DNA of 64,000 nt from the NCBI RefSeq assembly GCF_902686445.1, contig NC_062217.1, forward strand, positions 81,549,258-81,613,257. Direction: 5' to 3'. The position numbers and the translations under genes were made by a program. Below are positions 24,535 to 39,533 of the stretch, one piece after another; position 1 is the stretch's first letter, and each line of letters starts with the position of its first letter. Under the pieces are notes generated by a model that saw nothing but the letters and a program-made list of their open reading frames with translations, was not told the DNA's origin and did no database searches. The DNA is from Sciurus carolinensis. Lineage: Eukaryota > Chordata > Mammalia > Rodentia > Sciuridae.

Positions 24535-24685
24535 CATTTTTTTATTGTGCTGTAATATACATAACATAAAGTCTTCCATCTTAACCACTTTTAAGTGTCT
24601 AGTTCTAATGATGCACTCCGTACAACATCATTGAGCAACCATCACCCCATCCATCTCCAGACCTCTTTGTGACACTCTTGGGATC
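24535..24685 (-). repeat. Old L1 (L1M-type) 3' end, antisense
   Basis: tttttattgtgctgtaatat, acataacataaagtcttcc, cttaaccacttttaagtgt, gagcaaccatcacccc and atccatctccagacct are the reverse complement of the ancient L1 3' UTR. Confidence 0.8.
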
Positions 24686-27600
24686 ATCTATGAGCAGCAG
24701 ACAGAAAATTGTTGGTTTATTTCTAATAATAAAAATCCAGTTTTAATTCAGAGAACAGTACACTTAAAAGGGTGTATTTTGCTGTCGATTAACTATACGT
24801 TAACAGCAATGATTGAACATGAAGGAAGGGAACACCTCGAGAGAAAAAGCTGCCGACAACTGGGACCCACACCACAGAGGAGTAGGTGATGAGAGGGAGA
24901 TGGGAACTTCAAGAGAAGTCACGGAGCCCTCTGGTGGGTTTGAAGACAGCAGTGCATTTACTCATTTACTGCCAACATTCTGAGTATTCTATTCCAGGCA
25001 CTGTGCCAGTCACTTTAATTGGTAAGAGGTATGTTTCAGAAATCTTATCCTGGTTGCACTAGAGAATGCAAATAGTAGCTTTTGTAATTGTCCAGGTAAA
25101 AAGTACTAACTCAAAGCAGCAGCAGAGGGGATGGAGGCAAAGGTCGTATGTGGTTTTAGTGTTACATATTAACAAGGCCACCATAAAACCACAGATCCCA
25201 TCATTTTGTTCCTACTTTTGAAATCCCCTGAACCATTGGTTATTTTGACCTGAATAAATTTTTATGTGACACATTCAGGAAGTACTAAATAAAATCTGTC
25301 AGCAACAAAGAATCTGTTATACAGGTAGAAAAACACAAATTGAGCACGTTACATTCAAGGCAATGTGATGAAAAAAAAAGTTTACGTGGATCAATTTGGT
25401 AGAATATATCTGGCCTGAGCGGAGGAAGAGTTGATATTCCATATTGCATAAGATTTCTTTTGGGTGAAAACTGGAGATGGCATAAATGTTATCAGTGCAG
25501 GAAGCGGTTAGAGATTGCAGAATATGGAACAGTGAAATTTCATGCACTGGGTTCAAGTTTAGTACCAAGGAATGGTTTCCAAAATACACTTAAGTGAAAC
25601 AGGAATTATGGAGTACACTGCACAGCATGATGACATTTATCTAAAAACATCTATGTGTTTTTGTATGTGTATTTTGTAAATATCTCAGTTAACTACAGAG
25701 GAAAAGGTCAGGACAGAGAAGAGGTAGGGAGAGGGGAGAGAGGAGAAGGTTTGTATTCCATACAGGAATGAGAGAATACATCCATGTGTTTCTTGTATAG
25801 GAAAACCACTTTTATAGGTTAGTATACCAAGTGAGAAGACTACGTTACATCACAGTCTTACAGCTCTTCCCTCTAGTCTTTACTGGTAATTCAAATCATA
25901 TAATAGTCCTCATAATAAAAGTTGAGAACAGTGTGCATGTGTTTTAATTTGTGAAATTGCTTTTAGACTGTAGAGTTAAATGACTGGTAGTTACGTATAA
26001 TCAGAGGATATTTGAGATGAGAACATATTGGCTATTGCCAAGGGTCTCTCCTTGAGTCACAAGAAAACCCTTTAAGAGAACTAAAGAACATATTTAATTT
26101 ATTCTCACTTAACTAATTAATTGTACGTTTACTTTTAGTATTTTTTGCAAATGAGCAAAGCAATTCACAGCAATCTTTGATCTTGCAATTTGAAACACAC
26201 TGAAATAGCATGCAAGTAATATCTTCCTATTTTCAAAATTATATTTGAAGTGCATGCTGAAGCCAGGGAAATAATTTGGCCACAGTAAAAATGGTCTGGG
26301 TCTATGCCCTAACATAAGGGCTCAGAGAAGGGTTGGTTTTATTTTCTTGGTTGCCAAATTAATATCTCCTAGATATACTAAATAGAAAATTGGGCAAGAA
26401 GTGGTGGAGATTTTACATTTTTTAAACTTTATAAAAATGTCTGAAAAGGCCATTTTCAGAAGACTGTTTGACTATGGTTGTTTGGCTATAACTGAAAAAT
26501 TAATTTGTAGCACTCACATGGCATTTTCAGGGCCTCCTTCCAAATGGAACTTTTAAAACAGACTAAAATTGAGCTCTTCTCAGCCCTGGCCCACTTGGAA
26601 GTTTAAAAAAAAAAAAAAAAGGAAAAAAAGCAAGATAGTAGGTGTAAATGACTAAGAAGGGCCCTGGAGGGTTGCTCCGGAAGGCCAAAAGATTGGAAGC
26701 TGCATGTACAATGTCTCCATAACAAGTCTAGACTATCTGTAATCTGCTGATGGTGAAGAAAACCAGATTATTAAGGAACCTTGTGGAGCCAACAATTGCA
26801 GGAGCACAAAACGGTGGGAAACCCAGGACGACATGTAAGAAAAGAGTTCCAGCACTCCTTTACACTATTATCTGTGACCCAAGTGACATTTAAGAGTGAC
26901 TCCTATCGGGAATGCAAAACAACGTGGCAGGAGGAGGACCACAAACATCTTTAAGTGCCAAGAGGGAACTGTAAAAATGAAAGCAGGAAGAAGATAGAGA
27001 CTACAACATACCATTACTCTAATATCTCACGTTCTCACCTGGGGCAGACAGAGTTGAATGTTACAGCATAGGACAGGCAGACAAATGGTGGATGATTTTT
27101 GTAAATTATTGATTTTTTTTAATCTCATATATTGAATAAAATGGTAGTTTCATCCCTAAGTCTCTCAAGATCCTGCTTATATTTTCTTCCTGTAAAAATA
27201 AGTCTTATCTGTTTAATATGAGCAGACAAAACATCCCACACAAAGATTCAAATGAAGAAGAATGGGTCAGGTTTCAGGACTTTAACCACATCTATTTGGA
27301 TTGCCCATAACATTCTTTATGACTCAGGGCTGCTCCCCAATCCCAAGAAGATTTTGTGTGAACTAGATAGGCATCCTTTCTGCAGATGTAGCTTCTTCAC
27401 CGTGGGGATACAACTGGGCAAAGAGGTTGACCATAGTGCAAATTAGAAAAATGCATGATTGTTTCTAGGTGGGCTTCAGGCAGCATGAGGGATGGAGAAG
27501 CACTGCCTACATTTTTGCCCCATTTACATCTTTGGTTGGGTAGTCTTATGCAGTGAACAACATATACAACTCAGGAAAGTTACTCTTTAGTAGTTTAGTT

Positions 27601-28683
27601 CTGCCTGTATGTTTCACTTGAATGACTCATTAAGAAAGATTAAGCAAGCTGGTGAGGAAACAGTCACAGTTACATCAGCAAGTCAGTCTTAAAATTATCT
27701 GAACTGAGTATTTTAAGAGTCTACATCAGAAAAACTGGATCTCTGCAATGGTTATTATTTTAGTCAAGAGTTGAAAAATCAGACCATGATAGAATGAGAT
27801 ATTAAAAACCATGAACAATGAACATTGCTTTTCTATTGCTTCATAGAGCAACCGTGCATGTCCTCTTTTCTATTAGTCATGACGGCTTCAAAATTCACAT
27901 CTTTTTAGCAGGGCTGTTCTTAAAGAGGAAGAATGAGGCCACCATTATCACTGATAGCAAACATAAAGTACATTTTCCACTTTTTCTTGGGCCCGGCCCT
28001 CTAGCAAGCACATTCATTTCATTTGTAACTGAATCAGCATCTTGAAAAATTGCTGCACAACAGAATATGAACTCATGTGATATTTGAAATTATCTTGTTG
28101 GTTTCCTCCCCTCTGTTCCTCTTACTCCCATACCCTCCTCACATAGGTATTAGCATTTCAATATCCCAGGAGCAGTGAATGGGGACTCTGGAACCTTGAA
28201 GATCCAGGAGAGAAATACAAGCAAGAAATCAAGCCCTGTTCACGCCAGGGGAAACCAACAAACAAAAATTTTAGGAATGACTCATTGCCCACCAAGAGAT
28301 GTGAGAACTTCTGGTACTGGAACACTGACCATTGCAGCTCAGACCAGTACAGAAGAGGAGGCTGTGAGTGACAGCAAAACATCCTACTCCAGCCAAGGAC
28401 ACAGGCAGAGGCAGGCAAGGAGACACACAGAATCAGGAGGGGGCGTAGGGTGGGGGAGGAAGACGTGGCTGGCCAGGGAAGGAAGGCTGCAGACCCCTGG
28501 CTTTGGTTCCTCAACTCGAGGACCTTGACCTGGATGGTATACCAGTTTTACAGGGAGGCTATTTGCCACCTGAGTTCTAATAAGACCCCAAAGTATCTTT
28601 CCTTTGACTTCACATTAACAAAACCCTTTCTTGAAATGACTTTAGTTTCCTCCCCAAGGGAAAAAAAAATCCCCTTTCCTTAC
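24686..28683. other. Probable ATP8A2 intron 3' of the M5 exon, nothing firm
   Basis: Inferred intron because the adjoining exon ends in a normal donor at 28682-28683. It has a poly-A tract at about 26605-26621 and a purine-rich stretch at 25700-25750. 28150-28530 is GC-richer and open on both strands, but no frame continues the flippase and no product is recognisable. Confidence 0.45.
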
Positions 28684-28794
28684 CTCAATGATGTAGAGGA
28701 CCACATTCTTGTAGAAGCAGTATAATATGCACTTGGTCACCCGGATATAGCTCCAGGCTCCATGTACAAGCAGCAGCTTCTCCAAGTAGGAAAA
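28684..28794 (-). CDS. ATP8A2: ATP8A2 internal exon: P domain to membrane helix M5
   Basis: This is the next exon of the same flippase gene. On the minus strand the acceptor is cttccttttgcag and the donor is gtaagg. The 111 bp give exactly 37 codons in phase with the preceding exon, starting [16 protein letters not shown] and ending NVVLYIIE. The segment joins the P domain to helix M5 and includes FYKN. The lysine there corresponds to K873 of bovine ATP8A2, known to be needed for aminophospholipid transport, and it is present. Residue 17 is I (codon ATC) in SYIRVTK, where I recall N in human ATP8A2 and in ATP8A1. The following exon (LWFAFVNG...) was not found at lower coordinates, so the next intron probably exceeds 28 kb. 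Confidence 0.93.
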
Positions 28795-29050
28795 CTGCAA
28801 AAGGAAGATACCAAAGTTCAGAAGAGCCTGTCACAGAGGAAAAAATGTCACAAAATGTGCTTATAAGCAGAAAACAGGTAAGGTAGGTACAAGAATCTAG
28901 ATTCTGTGGGTAACCTGAGAAAACTTTCCCCCAAGGTGGCGCTTTGAATCCACATGAGAAAAATAAAATCTCTTAAATCTACTTTATTAATACCTTCCCC
29001 AAATGTACTTCTGGACTTCTTATTGTGATTCTCACAGAATCTATGTATTT

Positions 29051-29228
29051 ATTTACTTATTTTGGTACTAGAGATTGAACCCAGGGGTGCTCTTTCACTG
29101 AGCTACATTTTAATTTTCTATTTGAGACAGGGTCTTGCCAAGTTGTTGAGGTTGGCCTTGAATTTGCCGTCCTCCTGTTTCAGCCTCTCAAGTTGTGGGG
29201 ATTATAGGTATGTGCCACCCTGCTCAAC
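29051..29228 (-). repeat. Old B1-dID-like SINE, antisense
   Basis: Plus-strand order ggtactagagattgaaccc, tcactgagctacatttt, gagacagggtcttgccaag, cgtcctcctgtttcagcc, gggattataggtatgtgcc matches a diverged dimeric SINE in reverse. Confidence 0.85.
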
Positions 29229-29449
29229 AACAGAACTCTATTTAAACTAACACTTTTTAAGGGTCTTAATTATTATAAGAAGGTGACCAACCAGACTGGA
29301 AGAAAAGTACAGTGGGAATCAGATGTCTGTACATAATCCAGTCACAGATTTTATGGTGACAACAGGAACAAAGTGACAGGGACAACTTATGCAATAATGC
29401 CTTGCTTGTATGCCCGCATACACAGAAACTGCTTCCACTGACAGCCTGT

Positions 29450-29610
29450 AAGTTACAATCACACACAGAAAACACACACAGAGACAGGTACACAGAGAGA
29501 TACATGTACCGGTACACAAAGATACACATACACACAAATAGACACACAGTCAGACACAGAGGCGTACAGACATTAACATAGACAGAGAGAAATTTTATAT
29601 ACACACACAA
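29450..29610. repeat. CA/GACA-rich cryptic simple repeat
   Basis: Interrupted cacacacag, gagacagg, gatacaca and tacacacaca units. The minus-strand open frames here (C, V, S, Y rich) are by-products. Confidence 0.85.
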
Positions 29611-30026
29611 TGCCTCCACTTCTATACCCATTGTGTTCATTTTTTGACTCCACCTAGTCCAGAGCACCTCTTGTCAGAGTGCTGTGCAGTCAAAGCGGTT
29701 GATTGGTTCTAGCTGACAGTGATGCCAAGGCTCCTGCGGATTGAGTGGGAGGCAGCGATATTCCATTGAAATCCATGCATCCTCTTTGGGGCAAGGGTCT
29801 ACCTTCTCAGCCTCCCCTTAGCTTAGTGTTGCCTTCTGGGTCCAAGAGCGTGACCTAAAAAGTGTGAACCTTGACCTGGAGGGAGGGTAACGAGGGTGTT
29901 GTTTGTTTGTTGGTTTTCACTTGTTTCTTTGTAGATTACGTCACGCTCTGGCAAGAATGTACTATTAGGGGAAAACTTGTGTAAAGTCATAGTGTCTGTA
30001 CATTCAGTGTGCCCTATCCTGGTTGC

Positions 30027-30408
30027 TGTGGTGCTTTGGATGTGGTCTGTCCCTCACAGGGTCCTATACTGGAAGCGTGACAACAGTGTGGCACTGTAAG
30101 AGGTGGTGGTGGGGTCCTTATGAGGAAAAGTTGAGAGGAAGGTGATTGGGACACTAGGGGCACAGCATTCAGAAGAGATTCCCTAGTTAATTCCTATAAG
30201 AGGAATAAAAAAAGCAGTCCTAGCTCCATCTTGCTTTCTGTCTTCCTGCCTCATTATGGTGATCTTTCTTTCTCACGTGAGCTCCCATCATTGTGGCCAC
30301 ACCGCAGCCAGCAGATGTTGGTAGCATGCTCCTGGACTTCCAAAACAGTGAAAGAAATAACCCTCTTTTCTTTAGTAAGTATTCTATTACAGAAACAGAC
30401 TAATTCAG
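30027..30408 (+). mobile_element. MaLR-type LTR, old
   Basis: Starts tgtggtgctttggatgtgg, contains cagtcctagctccatcttg and gcctcattatggtgatc, and ends attacagaaacagactaatt. The end words match the MaLR pattern (start TGnTATnGTTTGGAT, end near AACnGACTAA), with more decay than the copies at 39 kb and 46 kb. Confidence 0.6.
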
Positions 30409-30590
30409 TTGCCTTAAATGAAAATCTTAATTTCTCCATTCTAAGTCATAGTATCAGAAGGCCCCTGTTCCTGACCCTGGGCAAAGCAAGACAATACTTC
30501 TAGGAGAGACAATTGGGCTGTGCTGAGAATATCCTAGAACATTAGAAATTCCTTTGTTATTGTAAACTTCCTATCAATTTCAGGTGACTT

Positions 30591-30756
30591 TTTTTTTTAT
30601 TGTAAACAAATGGGATACATGTTGTTTCTCTGTACATGGCGTAAAGGCATACCATTTGTGTAATCATAAATTTACATAGGGTAATGCTGTTTGATTCATT
30701 CTGTTATTTTTTCCCTTCCCCCCCACCCCTCCCACCCCTCTTTTCCCTCTATACAG
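30591..30756 (-). mobile_element. Very short L1 3' end insertion with target duplication
   Basis: The reverse complement ends ccatttgtttacaataaaaa and begins with a G-rich stretch (here ccccccccacccctccc at about 30720-30736), the same 3' UTR as the L1 ending at 7960. A perfect 12-bp duplication, ttcaggtgactt, lies at 30579-30590 and 30757-30768. Confidence 0.92.
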
Positions 30757-33458
30757 TTCAGGTGACTTCTGAAATTAAATTTTACTATCTGTAGAAAAGA
30801 AAGACTTCACTGAAAATAAAATATTTTAAAAAACGTTTCTTTTCCAGAGGAAACTACATAATAATTCCCTTTAGCACTAAAGAAGGACACTATATCAAAG
30901 GCAAAGTCACATTTCAATGAGTTCTTCCTGGCCACTCATCAAAATCTAGAGGATGACTTCAAAATGTCAGAAGTAGGTACATATGGAAAATAAAACTCCT
31001 CATAAAGGTTCATTAAGGATTCCAAAGGGGAATGGGGAATCATAAAATAACTAGCTAAACAAATAAAAAGGAAGTTTGCATTTGACCTGGACCTCCTGGT
31101 GTTAAATTTCAATGGGCACAAAGAACATCTGCTTGAGTCATCTTGAAGGCCTCAACCTGAGCGTTACAATGATTTGTTTTCAGGGAGGGGAAAAAAAAAA
31201 AAAAAAAAAAAACCTATATCCTAAATCAAAATGCTGTCTTCCTGAAGTCATTCAAAAGACATTAAGAAGGTTGGGGCCGGAATGATTCTCACCATAGGAG
31301 AACAGGAAGCTGAGGGCTCCAGGTGAAGTTTTACACCCACAATCTAGGCTGCCCAGAGTCAGGCAGACAGACAGAGGATGGGTGTCTGTCCCAGGTTGCC
31401 CCTGTGCATAGAAGCATGAGGCAGGTGGAAAAGAAATGGAATGAGAGCTCTGTCTGCTTCACAGTTTTCCCAAGGGTAAGTCATTAAGCTAAATATCTTT
31501 TTTCTTCTCTACCTCACCTTACACCGTACTTCCTCAAAAACTCAATCTAAAAAGTATTCACTCACATTAAAGTGAACACATAAAGCACACAGTATGAACT
31601 TCAGTCAGAGATGTTCATTCTTTTGGGAGGGACAAAGGAATTCATCCACTCATGGTATTTCTGGTGTAGTAATTAAGGTACAAAGAACATCATGTTGGGT
31701 GGAGATGAGGCAAAGTTAAGCATGAAATTGGCCCTAAAATAACAGCATCCTTGCCTAATCATGAACAGGACCATGGACAGGAGAAACAAAGGCCCACATA
31801 CTCATGTGGGCTCCATCAGTTCCTTTGGCGGAGGCGCTCATTACCCTGGGAGGGCAAGAAAACCCCCAAGTGGGGTTATACTGCTCCCTGCTCCACCCTT
31901 CTTCGACACTTTTAATCTAATGAAAGCAACTGCTCCAGATTTCACATCCTATTAGTATGCAGTTTCAACATAGCAGGTCATGGAATCTCCCTTCCCTAGA
32001 CATTTTAAAGAAAAAGACAGACAAATATTTGCCTGGAACTCCTAGGAAACCTCTTAAGATCCCTTCCAGCCATATGATGTTATAACTCAAGTATTTAATA
32101 ATGCTGGGGTGTATAACATCCACAGTTGCTGACAGCATACAGGAAGCTTGAGTCCCCCAGGCCTCTGAGTAGTTGACTCGGGAAGTAATCGGGCAGGTGT
32201 GCAGGGCGACCCCCAACTTCATTCAGGGTCTGTAGTTCTCTGACCTTGGATGGACACTCAGACCTGAGACAGGTCACCTGATGCAAAAGAACCTTGATTT
32301 TTCCACATGTAAAACCAGGATTTCTTCTCTTACCTACTCCAGGAATCATCCTGAGGATTTATTTGAAATCAACAAAAGAACAAGATTGATTTCATGCTCT
32401 TTTCAGAGCCACGTGGATTTTGTAATTCCTCCCTGTGTTTGCAGAATGTGGAAATGGAAGGGAACCTGAGCGGTGATCTAAGGCAGCCCTCCTTTGGGGA
32501 GGGGGAGCCCCAAAGCTGCAGAGGACCAGCCCACAAGTCCTGGAGCTACAGGAAGTTTGCTCGTGTTTTATAGGCAGCCCCTGATTTTAGCTCTAAGCCA
32601 CTATTCCTTGGGTTCATGTGATTAAGGTTAACACATACTTCAAAAGTCTAACCACAGAAACAGGAGAGAGCTCTTGCTAACTAGTGAATGAGCCAATAGT
32701 CACAACATATTGTGATCTGGAGACAGGAGGAAATGGTCTGTGTTCCTGGGATGATGAGGCTTTCTGGATGATCCAGTAGGCCAGATGATTTAGACATGTG
32801 CCCTAGCAGTCAGGAGGTCGGCTCTTTTCCTTCACCTTTCAACTTCATTAAGGAATAGCCATTTCTTTCATCTTCAAGCCACCTATGCAGTGACCACAAA
32901 GCACCTCAGGAACCTCTGCATGCGATACTCAAGTCAGAGAGGAATGGAATGAACTTGGCCTGACTGCAGGTGGTCACTGGCTACTGACCATGGGTCATGA
33001 TGGCCCAACCCCAACTCAATGCTCTCAACAATTAATCTCATGGTAGCGGTCCTGGGCAGTCACCCTGTCATGACTGCAGAGAGGGAGCAGCTGTAAATCG
33101 CTGCTTTTCCCTGACCTTAGATACCTGAACAGTGCATGACAGCGTCTTCTGAAAGAGGAGAGGTGTCACAGAGAATGGATGTTATGAACACAGCTGTTCT
33201 CCAGCAGGGGGATGCATACAAGAAAACCCATGCAGAAGAAACAAGTGGAGCATGAGAGGCAATAACTCACAGGATCAGGAGCCCATCTGTCAGGAATGAC
33301 ATGTCACCTGGATGGCAAGGAAGTGGGACCAGCCCTACTCTGACAAAGGAAACGGGGCCTCCAAACTGCACAGGATCAAAATAATGGAGAAATTTGAATA
33401 CACCAGCAGTTTCACCTAGATGGCAACCTCAGAAGGAGTGGCAGAGTCTTCGGGACTA

Positions 33459-36717
<3,259 letters not shown>

Positions 36718-37088
36718 TGCTATAGTTTGGATCTTAAGTGTCCCCTAAAAGCCTATGTGTTAAAGGTTTACACCCAAGCTTGGAGTTACTCAGAAGTGGT
36801 GGAGCCTTTAAGTGGAGGTCTTTAGATCACTGGGGTATGAGCCCTCAAAGGAGAAAATAGGGACCCCAGACCCTTCTCTTCCTAGTTTTCATTTCCTGGT
36901 CCAGAGGTGAACAAGCTTTCGTCTTCCACATGCTTGCTACCATGATGTGTTGCCTTGCCACAGACTCAAAACAATGGTGCTAAATGACCCAAACTGGAAC
37001 CTCTAAACCTATGAGCCAAATAACCCTTTCTCTTTATAAGTTGATCATCTTAGATGATTTGTTACAGTAACAGAAAGCTGATTAACAC
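36718..37088 (+). mobile_element. MaLR-type LTR, shorter subtype
   Basis: Starts tgctatagtttggatctta and ends agaaagctgattaacaca, with atgagccaaataaccc and tttctctttataagttg in the middle. About 371 bp. It shares ends but not much interior with the LTRs at 39096 and 45862, so it is another subfamily. Confidence 0.8.
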
Positions 37089-38239
37089 ACAGAATTTAGT
37101 GATAAGCTAACCAACTGAAGATAAGTTGCAAGTCAAATAGACTTACTAGGCTTGCTTTCTGGGATTTGGATCTCAAGTAAGTCAGTCAAGTCATGTTTTC
37201 CATGGCTTACAATATGAATATCCAACAGCTGCCTTTTTTCCAAAGAGCAAAGTAAAGGGTATATAAAGCAAGTCATATCCCAGCATTTTAGGACCATGAA
37301 ATTCTCATCAAGGATTTATTATGCCCTCAGCTGCAATGCCTTGAGAAAACATAATTCTAGCACACACTAGGGGTTCAAAACAGATGTCAAACAGGTAATT
37401 CCTACAGAACTGAATAGGCACTATTACACATCAGCCATATGCAGTATTTAAGTATGCCAAGTTGCCATGAAGCACAAACCAGCTCTTTCTTAATCTTAAT
37501 TTGTGACCTGGAATCACAAGCCACACTTAATAAGCTTTCCTGGGTATGATACATTCATCCCATAAAATAAAAACTCCAGATACCACTTCTGAGCTGAGCA
37601 ACATGCTTTGAGTATTTTATAACCTATTTTGGTGCATTATGAATAAAAAACATACTCAAAGAATGCAATCAACCGGAGAGGTAGGTAGTCTATTCACATT
37701 TTTTTTGCTAACACAATAAATTCTAAAATAAGATGTTTCCTTTTGATATTAAAAAAATCAGTATCCTGGAGTATCTCATTTTATGGAATTTGCAATCTCA
37801 AAATTTTAAAATTAGCTTTCTAAAATTATTTCAAAGGTAGCACTTAAGTAAAATCTGGGCAACTGCTTTTATAGAATTAATGGTCATTCATTAATTTATC
37901 TGACCAATAAAAACCTTGGTCTCAGAGTGAGTTTCTCAATTCTGATCTTATAATATAGTCTAAGCAAACTTAAGCAAATTCCTTTCTTTTTTAAAGCCCA
38001 GCTGCCCAGTTTGCCAAAGAGAGTCTGGACCTAGATTATGTATTTGTATAGTGAGGTCACCTGAGTCAGCGGAGTAACAAGAAACTCCACCCAGCAACAT
38101 CCAAAAGAGAGTCAGCCCTACCCCAAACACACACTAATTAACCAGATTCACTAAATACTTTAATTAAATGAACTTCAAAATGTCTTTATTCTTGACAGTC
38201 CTAAAGACTAAAAGGAAATTTGAAGACCACCTGCCCAGA
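37089..38239. other. Intronic sequence, nothing recognised
   Basis: Unique AT-rich sequence with no supported feature. Confidence 0.5.
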
Positions 38240-38405
38240 TCCATGAGTCTCAAAAGTTAGATGAGCATCAGAATCACCTAGAGAACTTGTAAAACTACAG
38301 ACTATGATTCAGAATGCCAGGTGTGGGGCCTGTGGATGTACAATTCTAGCCAGTTTTGGCACAATGCTGATACTGCTGGTGTAAGGACAACACTGAAGTA
38401 GTCAG
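38240..38405 (-). mobile_element. MER5A-like hAT DNA transposon remnant
   Basis: gagcatcagaatcacctag, gaacttgtaaaactacaga, gattcagaatgccagg and tgctgatactgctggtg follow the MER5A consensus in reverse order of its strand. Non-autonomous and old. Confidence 0.8.
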
Positions 38406-39090
38406 TACTGGCCTAGACAATATCACTAGTTCTTTCTAGTTCAAATATTTGAGAACTAAAATTATAGCACATCACCCACACATAATTGTCATAGTGATTC
38501 AGTAATTAATTAGCAGAAACATTGAATCACCTTTTTTCAAGTTTTACATATACATAGGTTTTTCTTTGTTTTTAAACCTGAAACTAACAAGTATAAATTT
38601 TGGTTGATATTTCATTCAAAATATTCTTTCAATCTGAGTGGTAGGGGGATGTACTAACCATAATAAAGCAGGCAGAACTTCATGCTTTTCAAAATATAAA
38701 TACATAAAAGGATACAAAAACTAATTTATCTATACCAAACCTATAACACAGTACTATTAAATGAAGTGATGCCAATATAGCATATTTCACTTGGAAAAGT
38801 GTCTTTCCTATTAAAGAAAATACACATAAAAGGGATTTTCTTGGACTAAAAAAAATTATACCTTCTTTCTTAGAGCAATCAATTTTCCTAAATGTTTCAA
38901 AAATTGTGATACCTTTTAAAATCTCATATGTCATAAAAATGCGAACACATAATATATGAGTCAAAAGTCAATTGGACTTTCCCACGTATCTGTTTATGAA
39001 GTGCTTCCCTGGTTGTCCCTCACCCCTCTGCTGCAGTTCTTCCTATATGCATATGTTATCTTTATACAGGATACAATGGGACCAGTTGTC
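38406..39090. other. Intronic sequence, nothing recognised
   Basis: Unique AT-rich sequence with no supported feature. Confidence 0.5.
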
Positions 39091-39095
39091 AAGGT

Positions 39096-39528
39096 TGTTA
39101 TAGTTTGGATGTGAGGTGTCCCCCAAGCTCATGTATGAGACAAGGCAAGAAGGTTTAGAGGAGAAATAATTGGGTTATGAGAGCCTTTACCCAATCAGTG
39201 AATTAATCCCAATAGGGATTAACTGAGTGGTAACTGAAGGTAGGTAGGCTGTGACTGAAAGAGGTGGGCCACTAGGGGTGTGCCTTTGGTATATATTTGG
39301 TGAGTTAAACTTAGTCTCTCCCTGCTTTCTGATCATCATGTGAGCTGCTTTCCTCCACCATATTCTTCTGCCATGATGTTCAGTCTTAACTTCGAGCCCG
39401 AAGGAATGGAACCAACTTGTCTATGGATGAGACCTCTGAAACCATGAACCCCTGAATAAACTTTTCCTCCTCTAAAATTGTTCATGTCAGGTCTTTTCAT
39501 CACAGAAGTAAAATAGCTGACTGAAACA
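39096..39528 (+). mobile_element. MaLR-type solo LTR with perfect 5-bp target duplication
   Basis: 433 bp from tgttatagtttggatgtga to tagctgactgaaaca. It carries ataaacttttcctcctc, a polyadenylation-signal region. The flanks are aaggt at 39091-39095 and aaggt at 39529-39533, which fixes both ends. No internal retroviral region is present, so it arose by LTR recombination or as a solo insertion. Confidence 0.93.
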
Positions 39529-39533
39529 AAGGT

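Noticed and set aside
28175..28725. Plus-strand open frames next to and across the M5 exon
   Set aside because: They are on the wrong strand. The minus-strand exon with proper splice sites explains the conservation.
29266..29667. 133-codon cysteine/valine-rich minus-strand frame
   Set aside because: It comes from a CA/GACA-rich repeat, with no conserved cysteine spacing.
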